A stretch of 64,000 bases of DNA, from positions 1,105,972 to 1,169,971 of the forward strand of contig JAOAHD010000007.1 of assembly GCA_026415395.1 (NCBI GenBank), given 5' to 3'. A program made the position numbers and the translations under genes. The notes under the pieces are model-generated. The model searched no databases, was not told the DNA's origin, and saw nothing but the letters and a program-made list of their open reading frames with translations. Below, piece by piece: positions 8,253 through 17,142 of the stretch (its first letter is position 1; every line of letters begins with the position of its first letter). Source of the stretch: Candidatus Binatia bacterium (lineage in GTDB: Bacteria; Desulfobacterota; Binatia; HRBIN30).

Positions 8253-9734
8253 TCATCCGTGTGCGAGAGGAAACGCCGCGCCCGTTCTTTCGAGTGTTCG
8301 TAGGTGTCGCCGCAAGAGCCATACGAGCACGAGCCCCGAAGCGACGTTCCCGCAGCCGACACAGGCAAAAACTGCCCGGGGTGGTAGTTGGAAAAATCGT
8401 ACCGCCAGGATGGCGGCGGATACAACTGCTGTGACCCGCAGCAAGGTCCAAACCAACGGTCGCAGTGCGTTCCCTGTGCCCTGGAAGGCAAAGGCGCAGA
8501 CCATGGTGAGGCCGACAAAGGGGTATGAGGGAGCAACCCAGCGCAAGTAATCAGCGCCCACCTGGAGCACCTCAGGCTCGTGGGTAAACGAGGCAAGCCA
8601 CAAGTTGGGGAAAGCGCAAAGGAGTGCGCCGGCCATACCGAGTGCCGCCCCAGCCCAGGCGGCCGCGTGAACAACGTAGCGCCATGCGCGGTCGATCTGA
8701 CCGGCGCCCACGGCCATGCCAACCAAGGTAAGGACAGCGGCCGCAAAGCCGTAAGTTAAAGAGAGCAGCACGAAGTCCAAGCGGGTTCCAAGCCCATAAG
8801 CTGCCAGGTGGGCGTTCCCAAAGCGGGCAACGACACCGGTGAGCACGAGCAGCCCGAGGTAATTGGAGAATGTGGACAAGGCTGAGGGCGTTGCGACTTG
8901 CAAAATCGCGTAGGCTGTGTTGCCTGCCACCGGGCCAAAGCGAAGGCGCAACCGGCTCGCACCGAGTCCGGTGCGCAGCAACCGGAGCCGTGGGACCACG
9001 GTAGCGAGTTGTGCCAAGATCGTGGCCACCGCCGCGCCAATCAGGCCCCATCCGAGAACAAACATGAGGATCGGGGTCAACAGAACTTGAAGAGCCAAAG
9101 AGGCAGTTGCCCACAGTGCCGGGGTGCGGCTGTCGCCGGCCGCACGCATAATGTTGTCGAGGATCGCCGCTGAAAACGAGACGAACGAACCCGCAAACAA
9201 CGCGCGCGCGAAGGTCACAGCCTGGTTCAAAACCCGCCCCTGCCCGCCCATGAGCGCGAACAATCCGGGTGCCACGAGATACACGGTGACCCCGAAAGCG
9301 ATCCCGAATGCAATCGAAAGCTTCAGACCCTCGCCCGCGACAAGGTTGGCCAACGCGGAGTCGTTCTTCCCTAAGGCACGCGCAATTGCCGAGGCCGTGC
9401 CAGCCCCGAGGCCGCCACCAACAGCAGTGATGCCAATCAGCGTAATGGGAAACACGAGTGACACAGCAGCCAGGGCCTCCGCTCCGAGGCGGCTCACATA
9501 ATATGCGTACAACGCGTTAGAGAGGGCTGCTGTGAGCATCACGGACATCGTCGGGAGCGCCAACCGTAAAACCGCTCGGGTGGGAGGCAGGCGTAGGAGG
9601 GCGGCAGCGTCAGTGTCGGCCGCTGCCGCATCGCCTCGCACTCGTGGGGCTGTGGCGCGGCCAGCTCCCGTGCAGCGCCCGGGGTGTTCGCGACCCCCAG
9701 CAGTTGGTTGCTCTCCTGGCTTCACCGTACCCAA
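8253..9734 (-). CDS. MATE-family efflux transporter
   Basis: Up to 493 residues with about twelve hydrophobic segments in two halves, as expected for a MATE exporter (Na+ or H+ driven drug/metabolite efflux). The first helix region reads RLALPTMSVMLTAALSNALYA, and the YVSRLGAEALAAVS loop is a family marker. The N-terminal 55 residues are hydrophilic and may be partly untranslated. The first available start overlaps the upstream sppA by 13 bases. The family substrate cannot be predicted. Confidence 0.9.
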   Translation of the reverse strand: MGTVKPGEQPTAGGREHPGRCTGAGRATAPRVRGDAAAADTDAAALLRLPPTRAVLRLALPTMSVMLTAALSNALYAYYVSRLGAEALAAVSLVFPITLIGITAVGGGLGAGTASAIARALGKNDSALANLVAGEGLKLSIAFGIAFGVTVYLVAPGLFALMGGQGRVLNQAVTFARALFAGSFVSFSAAILDNIMRAAGDSRTPALWATASLALQVLLTPILMFVLGWGLIGAAVATILAQLATVVPRLRLLRTGLGASRLRLRFGPVAGNTAYAILQVATPSALSTFSNYLGLLVLTGVVARFGNAHLAAYGLGTRLDFVLLSLTYGFAAAVLTLVGMAVGAGQIDRAWRYVVHAAAWAGAALGMAGALLCAFPNLWLASFTHEPEVLQVGADYLRWVAPSYPFVGLTMVCAFAFQGTGNALRPLVWTLLRVTAVVSAAILAVRFFQLPPRAVFACVGCGNVASGLVLVWLLRRHLRTLERTGAAFPLAHG

Positions 9735-11434
9735 ACTTGCTCGGCCATAATGGCTTCTGGGCCAGGCTCGAATGCCCCGGGCACAGCAGCGAAGAGCCGA
9801 TACAGCACGGCTGGCACGGACCTAACCCGAATCGGCATTGCGCTCTCCGCCAACGCCTCCCACCAGGGCCGAGGAGGAGGCAAAAAGATGAGCTCCGGAT
9901 CTTCTTCAGCAGGGATGCCTGCTTCTTGCTTGGCCAGTTCTACGGCGGTGTAAAAGCCGCCGAGTGTGTCGACCAGCCCTCGCTCTTTCGCTTGCGACCC
10001 GGTCCACACCCGGCCTCTTCCAACGTCGTGAACTTGCTCCTTTGCGAGCCCACGGCCTTCGCTGACCCGTTGGAGGAACAGCTCGTAGGTAGCTTGCACC
10101 TCTTTTCGCAGGCGGTCGCGGGTCTCGTCATCGAGGGGAGAGGTAACATCGTCTAGGGTGGCGAGCCGACCTCGGGCAAGCGTCTCAATGGTGATCCCCC
10201 AGTTGGCGAGCAGCCCGCGGATCATCGGCCTTGCGAACACGACACCAATCGAGCCGGTCAGGGTGCCAGGCTGAGCGACAATTTTTGTGCTGCCGCTGGC
10301 AATGTAGTAGCCGCCCGATGCGGCAACGTCTGAGAAAGCGGCAATGACAGGCTTGCGGCGTCGTGCCTCGCGGACGGCACGCCAAATCATGTCGGCGGCG
10401 AGTGCGGAGCCCCCTGGGCTGTCCACACGCAGGATAATGGCACGAATCTCTCGGTTGCGACTCGCCTCGTCCAGCGCAGCCCGAATTGTATCCGCCCCAG
10501 CAATGCTTCCTGCCCCGCTGCCTTGGCTCTCGCCAGAAGCAATCGTGCCGGAGACAAGAATCACTGCCACTCTCGGCCCAGTTTCTAATCCGAGTGCCCG
10601 GGCCGCTACCCGCGCGTACGTTTCGGAGGTGACAATTAGATCCCGTTCTACCCCGAGCTCTGACCACAAGTCCTCGAGGTACTTGGCACCATCCACCAGC
10701 CCTGCTTGCAACAGTTGCGCGGCACCCGAAGGGCCAACGTCGTGAATCACAGCGCGGATCTCCTCGGCGCCAACTCCACGGGCCATGGCAACGGTGCCCA
10801 GGTACAATTCCTCCACGCTATCGAGCAGCGAGTTTGCCATCTCGCGGTGCGCCGCGGACATCTCCTTACCCGCAAGCGTGTCGCCAGCGGTTTTGTATTC
10901 GGCGATCTTTTCCACATCCATTTCGATGTGAAGTTTTTCCCAAAGGCCGCCTAGGAAGAAGTAGCGGGCAACAAGTCCACGCAGTGCGACGTGGGCGCCA
11001 GGGGCAACGTAGACACGCTCACATGCGGTGGCGATGTAGTAAGGCAAGTTGGCATTGCCCAGGTCCGCTTCCAACAGCGCGATTGTGGTTTTCCCCTTGC
11101 GGCGGGCCGCCGCCAACAGGTCACGAATCTCGTTCGCTTTCGCCCAGCCCACATCGAGCTCAGTGAAGCGGGCAACAATCGCCCGGATTCGCGGATCTAC
11201 CGTGGCTCTTCGGAGCGTGAGCACCAATTCCGGTAGAGTGGTTTCGCGGGGAGCGAAGACTTTGGCCCATAGTCCCTCAGGAGGAGACTCGGGATAGGAT
11301 CCTGACAGGGTGACGAGCAAGACGGAGCCCGGGCTGACGTGGGGCCCGCGGCGAATGTAGGTCCATAGCCCTACAGCCATGAGGGCCAAAAACAAGAGCA
11401 TGAGAATTTTACGTCGACGTAATATTCGCGCCAT
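9722..11434 (-). CDS. sppA: signal peptide peptidase SppA, 67K type
   Basis: 570 residues: an N-terminal membrane helix (about 10-26) and two tandem protease-like domains. Lys181 (in EYKTAGD) and Ser373 (in DVAASGGYY) correspond to the catalytic Lys/Ser dyad of SppA, which degrades signal peptides left in the inner membrane after secretion. The VDSPGGSA loop precedes the serine. The long form with two domains matches the E. coli enzyme, unlike the short archaeal/Bacillus form. The MATE gene follows with a 13-base overlap, so both may be co-transcribed. Confidence 0.92.
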   Translation of the reverse strand: MARILRRRKILMLLFLALMAVGLWTYIRRGPHVSPGSVLLVTLSGSYPESPPEGLWAKVFAPRETTLPELVLTLRRATVDPRIRAIVARFTELDVGWAKANEIRDLLAAARRKGKTTIALLEADLGNANLPYYIATACERVYVAPGAHVALRGLVARYFFLGGLWEKLHIEMDVEKIAEYKTAGDTLAGKEMSAAHREMANSLLDSVEELYLGTVAMARGVGAEEIRAVIHDVGPSGAAQLLQAGLVDGAKYLEDLWSELGVERDLIVTSETYARVAARALGLETGPRVAVILVSGTIASGESQGSGAGSIAGADTIRAALDEASRNREIRAIILRVDSPGGSALAADMIWRAVREARRRKPVIAAFSDVAASGGYYIASGSTKIVAQPGTLTGSIGVVFARPMIRGLLANWGITIETLARGRLATLDDVTSPLDDETRDRLRKEVQATYELFLQRVSEGRGLAKEQVHDVGRGRVWTGSQAKERGLVDTLGGFYTAVELAKQEAGIPAEEDPELIFLPPPRPWWEALAESAMPIRVRSVPAVLYRLFAAVPGAFEPGPEAIMAEQVWVR

Positions 11435-11453
11435 CGATCATTCCGCCATCAGC

Positions 11454-13283
11454 TTAGCCCCAGCCCGGGAGGTGGGCCGCCGCAGCATAAAGGTCATGAA
11501 TCACTGCCAGATCGGCGTTTCCCCAGACGCCTTTGAAGGTGCGGTCTACGGGCTCGAGGATCTTTAGGGCACGGGCGAAAATGGCTGCGGCGTTACTCCC
11601 AGTTTCGAGCTCGTGGGCTACGCCTTCGAAAATCGTTTGCGTGTATCGGATCAAAAGAGAGAGTGCGAGCAACCGAGGCGAACGCACCGATTCCATCTCA
11701 GCAGCAACAGTGGCGAAGCGGGGTAGACTTGTGGTCAAGGCAGCGCGCAGCTCTTGTTGCTGCACGCGTCGTTTTGGCTTGAGCCGCACGTCCCCGTAGC
11801 GCACGAGCAGTTCGCTCAACTCCTCGAGGCTACGAAACGCTTGCTCCAACACCTCCGGGTTGTCATGCCATTGCTTACACAAATCGTGGAGCGCTCGCTC
11901 GGGCTTTCGTCCGCGCGCGGCGGCTGCAAACGCGGCGAAGTTGCAAGCATAAGCCCAGCGGCTGTATTGGCCAAACTGGAGGAACGATATCTCCTTCACT
12001 CCCGCCGCGTGGTACGTAGCCAGATCGCGTGCAATCACGCGAGGGATAGCCACGAGGCAGCCAAAGAATAAGATGGCATCCCCGTAGTACTCGAAGGCGC
12101 GCACGCGTCCGGCGAAACGCTCGCGATACCCATAGAGGGCATCGTAGTAGTAGCGGTTGGTCCCGCACCGCGGATCGCCGAGGGAGTGGCCATAGCAGCG
12201 CTCCCGTGGTGCGAACTCGCACCAAACCTGAGGATGGGGTTGGAATCGCAAGCGCGGCTCCATCGTGTCATGGTAGGCCAGGTAGTAAACGGGTGTGCGT
12301 AGCCCTTCTCGCTCGAACCGCTCCGCGACTGCATTGCAGACCAACAAGCTTTGCTCCTGTGGAGTGAGCTGCTCGCATGCTTTGCACCGGCACCAAGCGG
12401 CGCCTAGAACGTCAGCGCCCCACAGGTGCAAAGCCGCGACCGGGCCAGTTTCCGCAACGAACTCTAAGGCTTCATTTGCGATCAATTCCCGCGCACGGGG
12501 CTGGCTGGCGCACATGTTTCCTAAGTTCGTGCGCTCGCCCTGACCCGTCGCGGGAAAATATTCCGGGTGCTGCACGAACCAATCCCGGCGGAGAAGGAGG
12601 GGGAGGATGTGTCCGCCAACTTCGACAGAAATGCCGCGGGTGGCGAACGCTTCTTGCAGTTCGCGGATTGTCGAGGCTGAGTCGAACGGGTGGCGGATAA
12701 AGAAGAAGCGCGTCGCACCAGTTTTTGCCATCCAATCGGCCAGTTCCAGGTCCTCGTGGACGCGCTCGCGCAGTAATTCGGGTTGCGTGTAATGCCAGGT
12801 GACGATGTCGCTGCAGTAAGCGACCGACTGGAAACAGGGTGAAAAGTCCGTGGGTAGAAAGGGGAAGTGCTCCACCCGGTGGGTGGGGACGATTTCATGC
12901 AGACGTCCGCTTACGGACCAGGCGCAACCAAGCTGCTCCAACAGGCTGTAAACGCCATGCAACGTTGCTGTCGAGCTTCCCCCGCGCACGACAATTGCGT
13001 CACGACTGGCGTCGAGTGCAAAGCTGCCAGGATCTGGAAGCCGTGCGGGGCTTGGGAAGTTGAGTGGGTGTGCGGCTAGGAGCAACCAGTGGGTTGGCAA
13101 GTCAGTCAACCGACGCACGGCAAGACAAGCGCCAGTCAAGCGGTGAAGGTACATGCTGAGCTCATGGGCAGCAAAATCGAGAACCGAGTCGGGCTGAGCA
13201 GGAATGTAGATGGTGCAGCCCGCAATTTGATCGGCACTCCAAACGGAGCTTTCTTCGTTAGCCCGGTAGTGCATCGTCGTCAT
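11454..13283 (-). CDS. DUF4838 / glycoside-hydrolase-like protein
   Basis: 609 residues without an obvious signal peptide. The N-terminal 140 residues resemble the small accessory domain seen before family 20/67 hydrolases (AAHELSMYLHRLTG, then TLHGVYSLLEQLGCAW). The larger middle part matches the DUF4838 pattern with PEYFPATG, a CXC-X2-C cluster (CRCKACEQL) and YYLAYHDTMEPR. An alpha-barrel or TIM-barrel-like fold acting on sugars is inferred, but no catalytic acids can be assigned. It sits 19 bases upstream of sppA and is divergent from a permease gene. Confidence 0.72.
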   Translation of the reverse strand: MTTMHYRANEESSVWSADQIAGCTIYIPAQPDSVLDFAAHELSMYLHRLTGACLAVRRLTDLPTHWLLLAAHPLNFPSPARLPDPGSFALDASRDAIVVRGGSSTATLHGVYSLLEQLGCAWSVSGRLHEIVPTHRVEHFPFLPTDFSPCFQSVAYCSDIVTWHYTQPELLRERVHEDLELADWMAKTGATRFFFIRHPFDSASTIRELQEAFATRGISVEVGGHILPLLLRRDWFVQHPEYFPATGQGERTNLGNMCASQPRARELIANEALEFVAETGPVAALHLWGADVLGAAWCRCKACEQLTPQEQSLLVCNAVAERFEREGLRTPVYYLAYHDTMEPRLRFQPHPQVWCEFAPRERCYGHSLGDPRCGTNRYYYDALYGYRERFAGRVRAFEYYGDAILFFGCLVAIPRVIARDLATYHAAGVKEISFLQFGQYSRWAYACNFAAFAAAARGRKPERALHDLCKQWHDNPEVLEQAFRSLEELSELLVRYGDVRLKPKRRVQQQELRAALTTSLPRFATVAAEMESVRSPRLLALSLLIRYTQTIFEGVAHELETGSNAAAIFARALKILEPVDRTFKGVWGNADLAVIHDLYAAAAHLPGWG

Positions 13284-13389
13284 TTTAGGGTCCCGCGTGG
13301 CTTGCTACTCGAAACAATCGGCTGTGCCAAGCAAGAGTCCTGCTTACGGCCCTGGAGCCAGTGCCAACGGAGCGATATCGATCGGATTC

Positions 13390-14307
13390 ATGGAGCAACC
13401 GCTCGTCGCGAGTCTGTTGCAAGCCACGGTGGCCATGATGGTGCCACTGTTGCTCGCGGCGCTTGGAGAGCTGCTCGTCGAGCGGGCGGGAATCGTAAAT
13501 ATTGGCTTGGAGGGGATGATCCTTGCGGGGGCGTTTGCGGCGATGTCCATCGCCTATTTCACCGGGGGGCCATGGCTCGGGCTGCTGGCTGCGGCCGCTG
13601 CAGGCGCGGCTCTCGGGTTGCTATTGGCCGTGGCTGTTGTTCTTCTCGGAGGCAACCAGGTTGTGTGTGGGACCGCCCTGAACCTGCTTGCCTTAGGAGC
13701 AACGGGAGTTGGCTACCGTGGGGCGTTTGGCGTGACAGGTTCGGCGCTCATGGTAAAGGGATTCGATCATCTGCTGATCCCCGGGCTGTCGTCCGTTCCC
13801 TGGGTGGGAGCGGCGTTGGGGAACCAACCGGTCGTCGGATATATCGCGCTGTTGTTCGTGCCCCTTTTGTGGTGGGCTTTGTATTGCACGCTCCCCGGAT
13901 TACGCTGGCGGATGACTGGAGAAGATCCCTACGCAGCGGCAGCACAGGGTGTCCGCGTCGGTCGAACGCGTGTGGTGGCGTTGGTGACCTGTGGCGCTTT
14001 GGCAGGTCTTGCCGGTGCGTACCTTGTGCTCGCGTATGCGAAAACGTTCGTTGAGGGGATGTCTGCAGGACGGGGATTCATTGCCCTGGCGATTGTCATT
14101 TTTGGAGGATGGTCGCCTTGGGGAGTGTTGGCGGCTGCCACCCTGTTTGGCTTTGCCATCGCGCTCCAGTTTCATGTGCAGGCGCTGGGTATTGCCATTC
14201 CCTACCAGGCGGCGCTTGTGCTGCCTTACGTTCTCACCTTACTGGTGCTGGCTGGTTACGGTGCGAAGTCCCGCGCCCCACTGGCCTTGGGGCGCGACCC
14301 AGCGTGA
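13390..14307 (+). CDS. ABC transporter permease, nucleoside/BMP-type (YufQ/NupQ-like)
   Basis: About 305 residues with eight or nine membrane helices. The motif ERAGIVNIGLEGMILAGAF is the signature of the second permease of BMP/nucleoside ABC importers, and GEDPYAAAAQGV and GRGFIALAIVIFGGW are also typical. ATG at 13390 gives the family-length start; an in-frame GTG at 13297 would add 31 odd residues. Normally the ATPase, the lipoprotein and the first permease are adjacent. None is present here: the gene stands alone between a divergent DUF4838 gene and a convergent bacterioferritin. Confidence 0.85.
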   Translation: MEQPLVASLLQATVAMMVPLLLAALGELLVERAGIVNIGLEGMILAGAFAAMSIAYFTGGPWLGLLAAAAAGAALGLLLAVAVVLLGGNQVVCGTALNLLALGATGVGYRGAFGVTGSALMVKGFDHLLIPGLSSVPWVGAALGNQPVVGYIALLFVPLLWWALYCTLPGLRWRMTGEDPYAAAAQGVRVGRTRVVALVTCGALAGLAGAYLVLAYAKTFVEGMSAGRGFIALAIVIFGGWSPWGVLAAATLFGFAIALQFHVQALGIAIPYQAALVLPYVLTLLVLAGYGAKSRAPLALGRDPA

Positions 14308-14370
14308 GCGCCGTGGTGCCTTTGTGAAACTCCCGCGTGGGCTACCCTCAATTCCGAGGGGTCGAGAGCA

Positions 14371-14841
14371 TCAATCGCGGATTTGTTGTGCGAGGTAGTT
14401 CTGTTCCCCAACCTGGCGTAGCAGGGTGAGCTGAGCTTCCAGCCATTCGATGTGATCTTCTTCACTGGTGAGGATGGACTCGAGAAGTTCACGCGTCCCA
14501 TTGTCGCCAACTTCCACTGCGAGGGCAATCGCACGGTTGAGGCGTTCGACTGCCTCTTTTTCTAATGCAAGGTCCAGCTTGAGTTGCTCGGGTACGGTTT
14601 CCCCCACGCGCACCTTTCCAAGGCGCTGCATGTTGGGCACGCCTTCCAGAAAGAGGATGCGCTCGATGATCTCGTCCGCGTGTTTCATTTCCTCAAGCGA
14701 CTCGTTGCGGATCTTCTCGTAGAGGTGCTTGTATCCCCAGTTCTCGCACATCTTGGCATGGACGAAGTACTGGTTGATGCCCGTTAGCTCCCCGGTGAGA
14801 ATTTCGTTGAGCATTTCGATTAACTTTGCATTTCCCTTCAT
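14371..14841 (-). CDS. bfr: bacterioferritin
   Basis: 156 residues, standard family length. Ferroxidase-centre ligands Glu18, Glu51 and His54 are in place, and Met52, the residue that ligates the intersubunit haem in E. coli, is conserved (EEMKHADEI). It is the last gene of the six-gene minus-strand operon starting with the porin. Its ATG overlaps the bfd stop (ATGA), so synthesis is coupled. It stores iron as ferric mineral in a 24-subunit cytoplasmic shell. Confidence 0.95.
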   Translation of the reverse strand: MKGNAKLIEMLNEILTGELTGINQYFVHAKMCENWGYKHLYEKIRNESLEEMKHADEIIERILFLEGVPNMQRLGKVRVGETVPEQLKLDLALEKEAVERLNRAIALAVEVGDNGTRELLESILTSEEDHIEWLEAQLTLLRQVGEQNYLAQQIRD

Positions 14842-15077
14842 GGCTCACGTCTCCCGCCTGCAGACTCATGCCCGTTATGGGGCGGCGAGGCAAGCCTTTG
14901 CGCTTCCGGACGTGCACCGTTGAACTCGCGCACAAGCCGAATTAACTCCGCGCGGCAAGCGGCATTGCAGCGGCCTGCGCGCGTTTCCCGTAAGAGCCGG
15001 GCGGGGTCGGTCAGCCCACCAGCGACTCGCTGGGCCACGCACCGGTCGGTAAGCCCCGTGCAAAGACACACGATCAT
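14838..15077 (-). CDS. bfd: bacterioferritin-associated ferredoxin (Bfd-like [2Fe-2S] protein)
   Basis: 79 residues. The N-terminus [11 protein letters not shown] supplies the first two cluster cysteines (Cys4, Cys6) exactly as in Bfd, which reduces the ferritin core to release Fe2+. The second pair is Cys37 and Cys41 with three residues between. E. coli Bfd has Cys38 and Cys41, and here residue 38 is Asn. ATGA overlaps link it to apbE upstream and bfr downstream. The C-terminal 25 residues are low complexity and not part of the family core. Confidence 0.88.
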   Translation of the reverse strand: MIVCLCTGLTDRCVAQRVAGGLTDPARLLRETRAGRCNAACRAELIRLVREFNGARPEAQRLASPPHNGHESAGGRREP

Positions 15078-16042
15078 TGGTTTCCAGCCTCCAGACGTGA
15101 AAGATTCGTTGCATCATGAGGCGACGCTCGCCTCCACGGAAAATGTTTTGTTGTGGCAACACCCCCTTCGTCCCAGACCAGCGCTTCAACCCCTTGTTCT
15201 TGGGCCAGTGGAATCCCGGACGAGCCCAATACGATCAAGGCGGTTGACCAAGCATCCGCAGAGGTGGCATCCGTGGCCCACGCCGCCGCCATCCGCCGCG
15301 GACCGACAGCTTTACCTGTGGTGGGATCGACAATGGGTGTGGCATCGTCGTGTTGGCCGCTCGTCGAGACTGATAGGGATCCGGAGTCGAGTTCGGCGAT
15401 GCCTAAGGGCTGGCTGGTTGCATCGGGTAGGAGGACGCGTCGGGGCTGACCCCGGAACCGCGGCTCCGCCTCGCGAAGGAAACTCGAACCACCAAAGTTC
15501 ACAAAGATCTCTTGCGCGCCGCGTGCGCGTGCCCAACTGGCGATGGCATCCAAGGCGATGCCTTTGCCGAACGCGCCGGGATCGATGCTCCCTCCGGGAC
15601 TGAGGCGCACGCCAGCTTCGCGCCACTCTATCACCTCCAGGATACGAGGCATCGCGGGTTCCGACGGATGGGTAGCGGAAAAGGTCGAACGATATGCAGG
15701 ATCGAACGCACCACGGGTGGCCAGCGAGAGATCCACGGCCCTCCGTAAAGCCCAACGCAACGCTTCACTCGGGTAAATCGGGTGCGTAGCGTGCTGGTGG
15801 AGGCGGGACAGCTCGGAGTAAGGCAAGAAGGGACTCAACACCTCATCCCAATATCGAGCGATTGTGACGGCCTCGCGCGCTATGGCTTGGGCGTCCTGCG
15901 GACTCGCCGCTGCGACCGTGACCTCGATCACGGTGCCCATGACCACCTGTCCTTCGATGGCGACGGCCGGGTGCGCCGCGCCCTGTGAGGGCCCGAGAAC
16001 GAAGAGGAGGAAGGTCAAGGTGCAGAGCGCGTGCCGAATCAT
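15074..16042 (-). CDS. apbE: FAD:protein FMN transferase (ApbE)
   Basis: 322 residues with a signal peptide (1-21), so it acts in the periplasm. Family motifs are GAFGKGIALD (156-165), VNFGGSSF (181-188) and VDPTTGKAVG (238-247); Asp263 lies in the SADAWSTAL segment that helps bind Mg2+. ApbE moves FMN from FAD onto a Thr of a target protein. The likely target, an FMN-binding protein, is encoded two genes upstream. ATG at 16042 overlaps the stop of the membrane-protein gene (ATGA); the longer frame reaching 16210 is a shadow. Confidence 0.92.
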   Translation of the reverse strand: MIRHALCTLTFLLFVLGPSQGAAHPAVAIEGQVVMGTVIEVTVAAASPQDAQAIAREAVTIARYWDEVLSPFLPYSELSRLHQHATHPIYPSEALRWALRRAVDLSLATRGAFDPAYRSTFSATHPSEPAMPRILEVIEWREAGVRLSPGGSIDPGAFGKGIALDAIASWARARGAQEIFVNFGGSSFLREAEPRFRGQPRRVLLPDATSQPLGIAELDSGSLSVSTSGQHDDATPIVDPTTGKAVGPRRMAAAWATDATSADAWSTALIVLGSSGIPLAQEQGVEALVWDEGGVATTKHFPWRRASPHDATNLSRLEAGNQ

Positions 16043-16563
16043 TCTAACGGGTACCGAGGTTGCGTGGGTGGGCGACCGTAGGCGCTTGGGGCGCCCCTGA
16101 CTAGGGCCCAAGCGACCAACACCATGATCCAGAGAACCGCGCCCTGTAACGTGACGAAGGCGGCGATTTTGAGGTAGGCAAAGGCCGGGTGTACGAAGCG
16201 AACACCCCAACCAGAGAGCTCACCAACCAGCGCGGAAGAGAACGTTCCCGCGATGCCCGCCGCTTTGACGCGCATGGAGACTGGTACGAACAAGAGAAGG
16301 TGCGTCAGCGTGAGGAGTAAGATCCCCATGGCAAACGTATGGAAATGCAGCTGTTCCAGTAACCCTAGGAGCGAGCGGGGCTGCAAGAACTTTTCCTCGC
16401 TTCCCCGGTAGTACTCCACGACTGAGCTCGGCGTGAGGTTCATGCGATAGAAGTAAAGCCCGGCGTTGGTAAGCCAAAGCACCAGTGTGTATACAAGAAA
16501 GCACCAGATGATCACTTTGAGGAGCCGATTTCGTGTCCATTCTCCGGTGATCACAAAGCGCAC
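16039..16563 (-). CDS. four-helix membrane protein of the porin-ApbE-bacterioferritin operon
   Basis: 174 residues with four hydrophobic segments (about 16-36, 76-94, 104-119, 131-152). His73, His75 and His88 flank or lie in the second helix and His125 lies before the fourth, an arrangement compatible with haem b binding. I do not recognise a named family. Its place between the FMN-binding protein (3-base gap) and apbE (ATGA overlap) suggests it carries electrons from the inner membrane to the periplasmic flavin, but this is inference. An ordinary membrane anchor or chaperone is the alternative. Confidence 0.75.
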   Translation of the reverse strand: MRFVITGEWTRNRLLKVIIWCFLVYTLVLWLTNAGLYFYRMNLTPSSVVEYYRGSEEKFLQPRSLLGLLEQLHFHTFAMGILLLTLTHLLLFVPVSMRVKAAGIAGTFSSALVGELSGWGVRFVHPAFAYLKIAAFVTLQGAVLWIMVLVAWALVRGAPSAYGRPPTQPRYPLE

Positions 16564-16566
16564 AGG

Positions 16567-17142
16567 TTACTGCCTTCCTTTCAGAAGCACCGAGTGAATG
16601 GCCACTGCGCGCGCCACCGCCTGCATGACAGCGCGAGAAGTCAATGTGCTTCCCGCAATCGCATCAATGGCCTTTACGCCGGGCCCAGCGAGCTGCTCGG
16701 CATTCGCCCCCACGAACTTCTTAAGCCAATCCTCGGGGGGCGCGTATTCGGGCGGTTCGTAAAAGGCCAGTAAGTGGACCGCACTCACCGTACCCTCGGC
16801 ACTCAGGACAATCAGCAGCGTTTCCGGCAGTGTGCGTACGACGTGCGTGTCCAAAAGCGCGTAACCCACGGGCACGCTTTTTTGAAAGCCGGCATAAACC
16901 GTTAGGAGGTTCGACTCGAGCTTGGCACGTGCATGCTGCTCGATTTCGGACCGTTGCTCCGGAGTGAGGTAGAAGTCGAGGGGGCGAACCTCGTCTGCGT
17001 TCGGAAACGCCATGGACAGAGCTTCGTCGCGAGAGTGCAGCACCACGGCATGCACGCTCGCGACGAGCAAAAATGCGTTTAGCCCGAGGAAAATCAGGGC
17101 GACGATGTGCCCCAGAGCGGATTTAGAACACGAACCCCGCAC
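16567..17142 (-). CDS. membrane-anchored FMN-binding domain protein (RnfG/NqrC-like)
   Basis: 191 residues from GTG 17142 (ATG 17181 is the alternative and would add 13 residues). There is an N-terminal membrane helix at about 12-34, then a periplasmic FMN-binding domain. The C-terminal motif DAIAGSTLTS matches the ApbE modification signature D-x-x-(S/T)-G-A-(S/T) with Ala163 and Ser165 swapped for the usual Ser/Thr and Ala. Thr166 is the predicted flavinylated residue. The gene overlaps the porin gene by 20 bases or more and is followed after 3 bases by the four-helix protein. Confidence 0.85.
   Translation of the reverse strand: MRGSCSKSALGHIVALIFLGLNAFLLVASVHAVVLHSRDEALSMAFPNADEVRPLDFYLTPEQRSEIEQHARAKLESNLLTVYAGFQKSVPVGYALLDTHVVRTLPETLLIVLSAEGTVSAVHLLAFYEPPEYAPPEDWLKKFVGANAEQLAGPGVKAIDAIAGSTLTSRAVMQAVARAVAIHSVLLKGRQ

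Noticed and set aside
14345..14360. Terminator between the permease and bacterioferritin genes
   Set aside because: Only a five-base stem (CCCTC/GAGGG) without a T-run; too weak to call.
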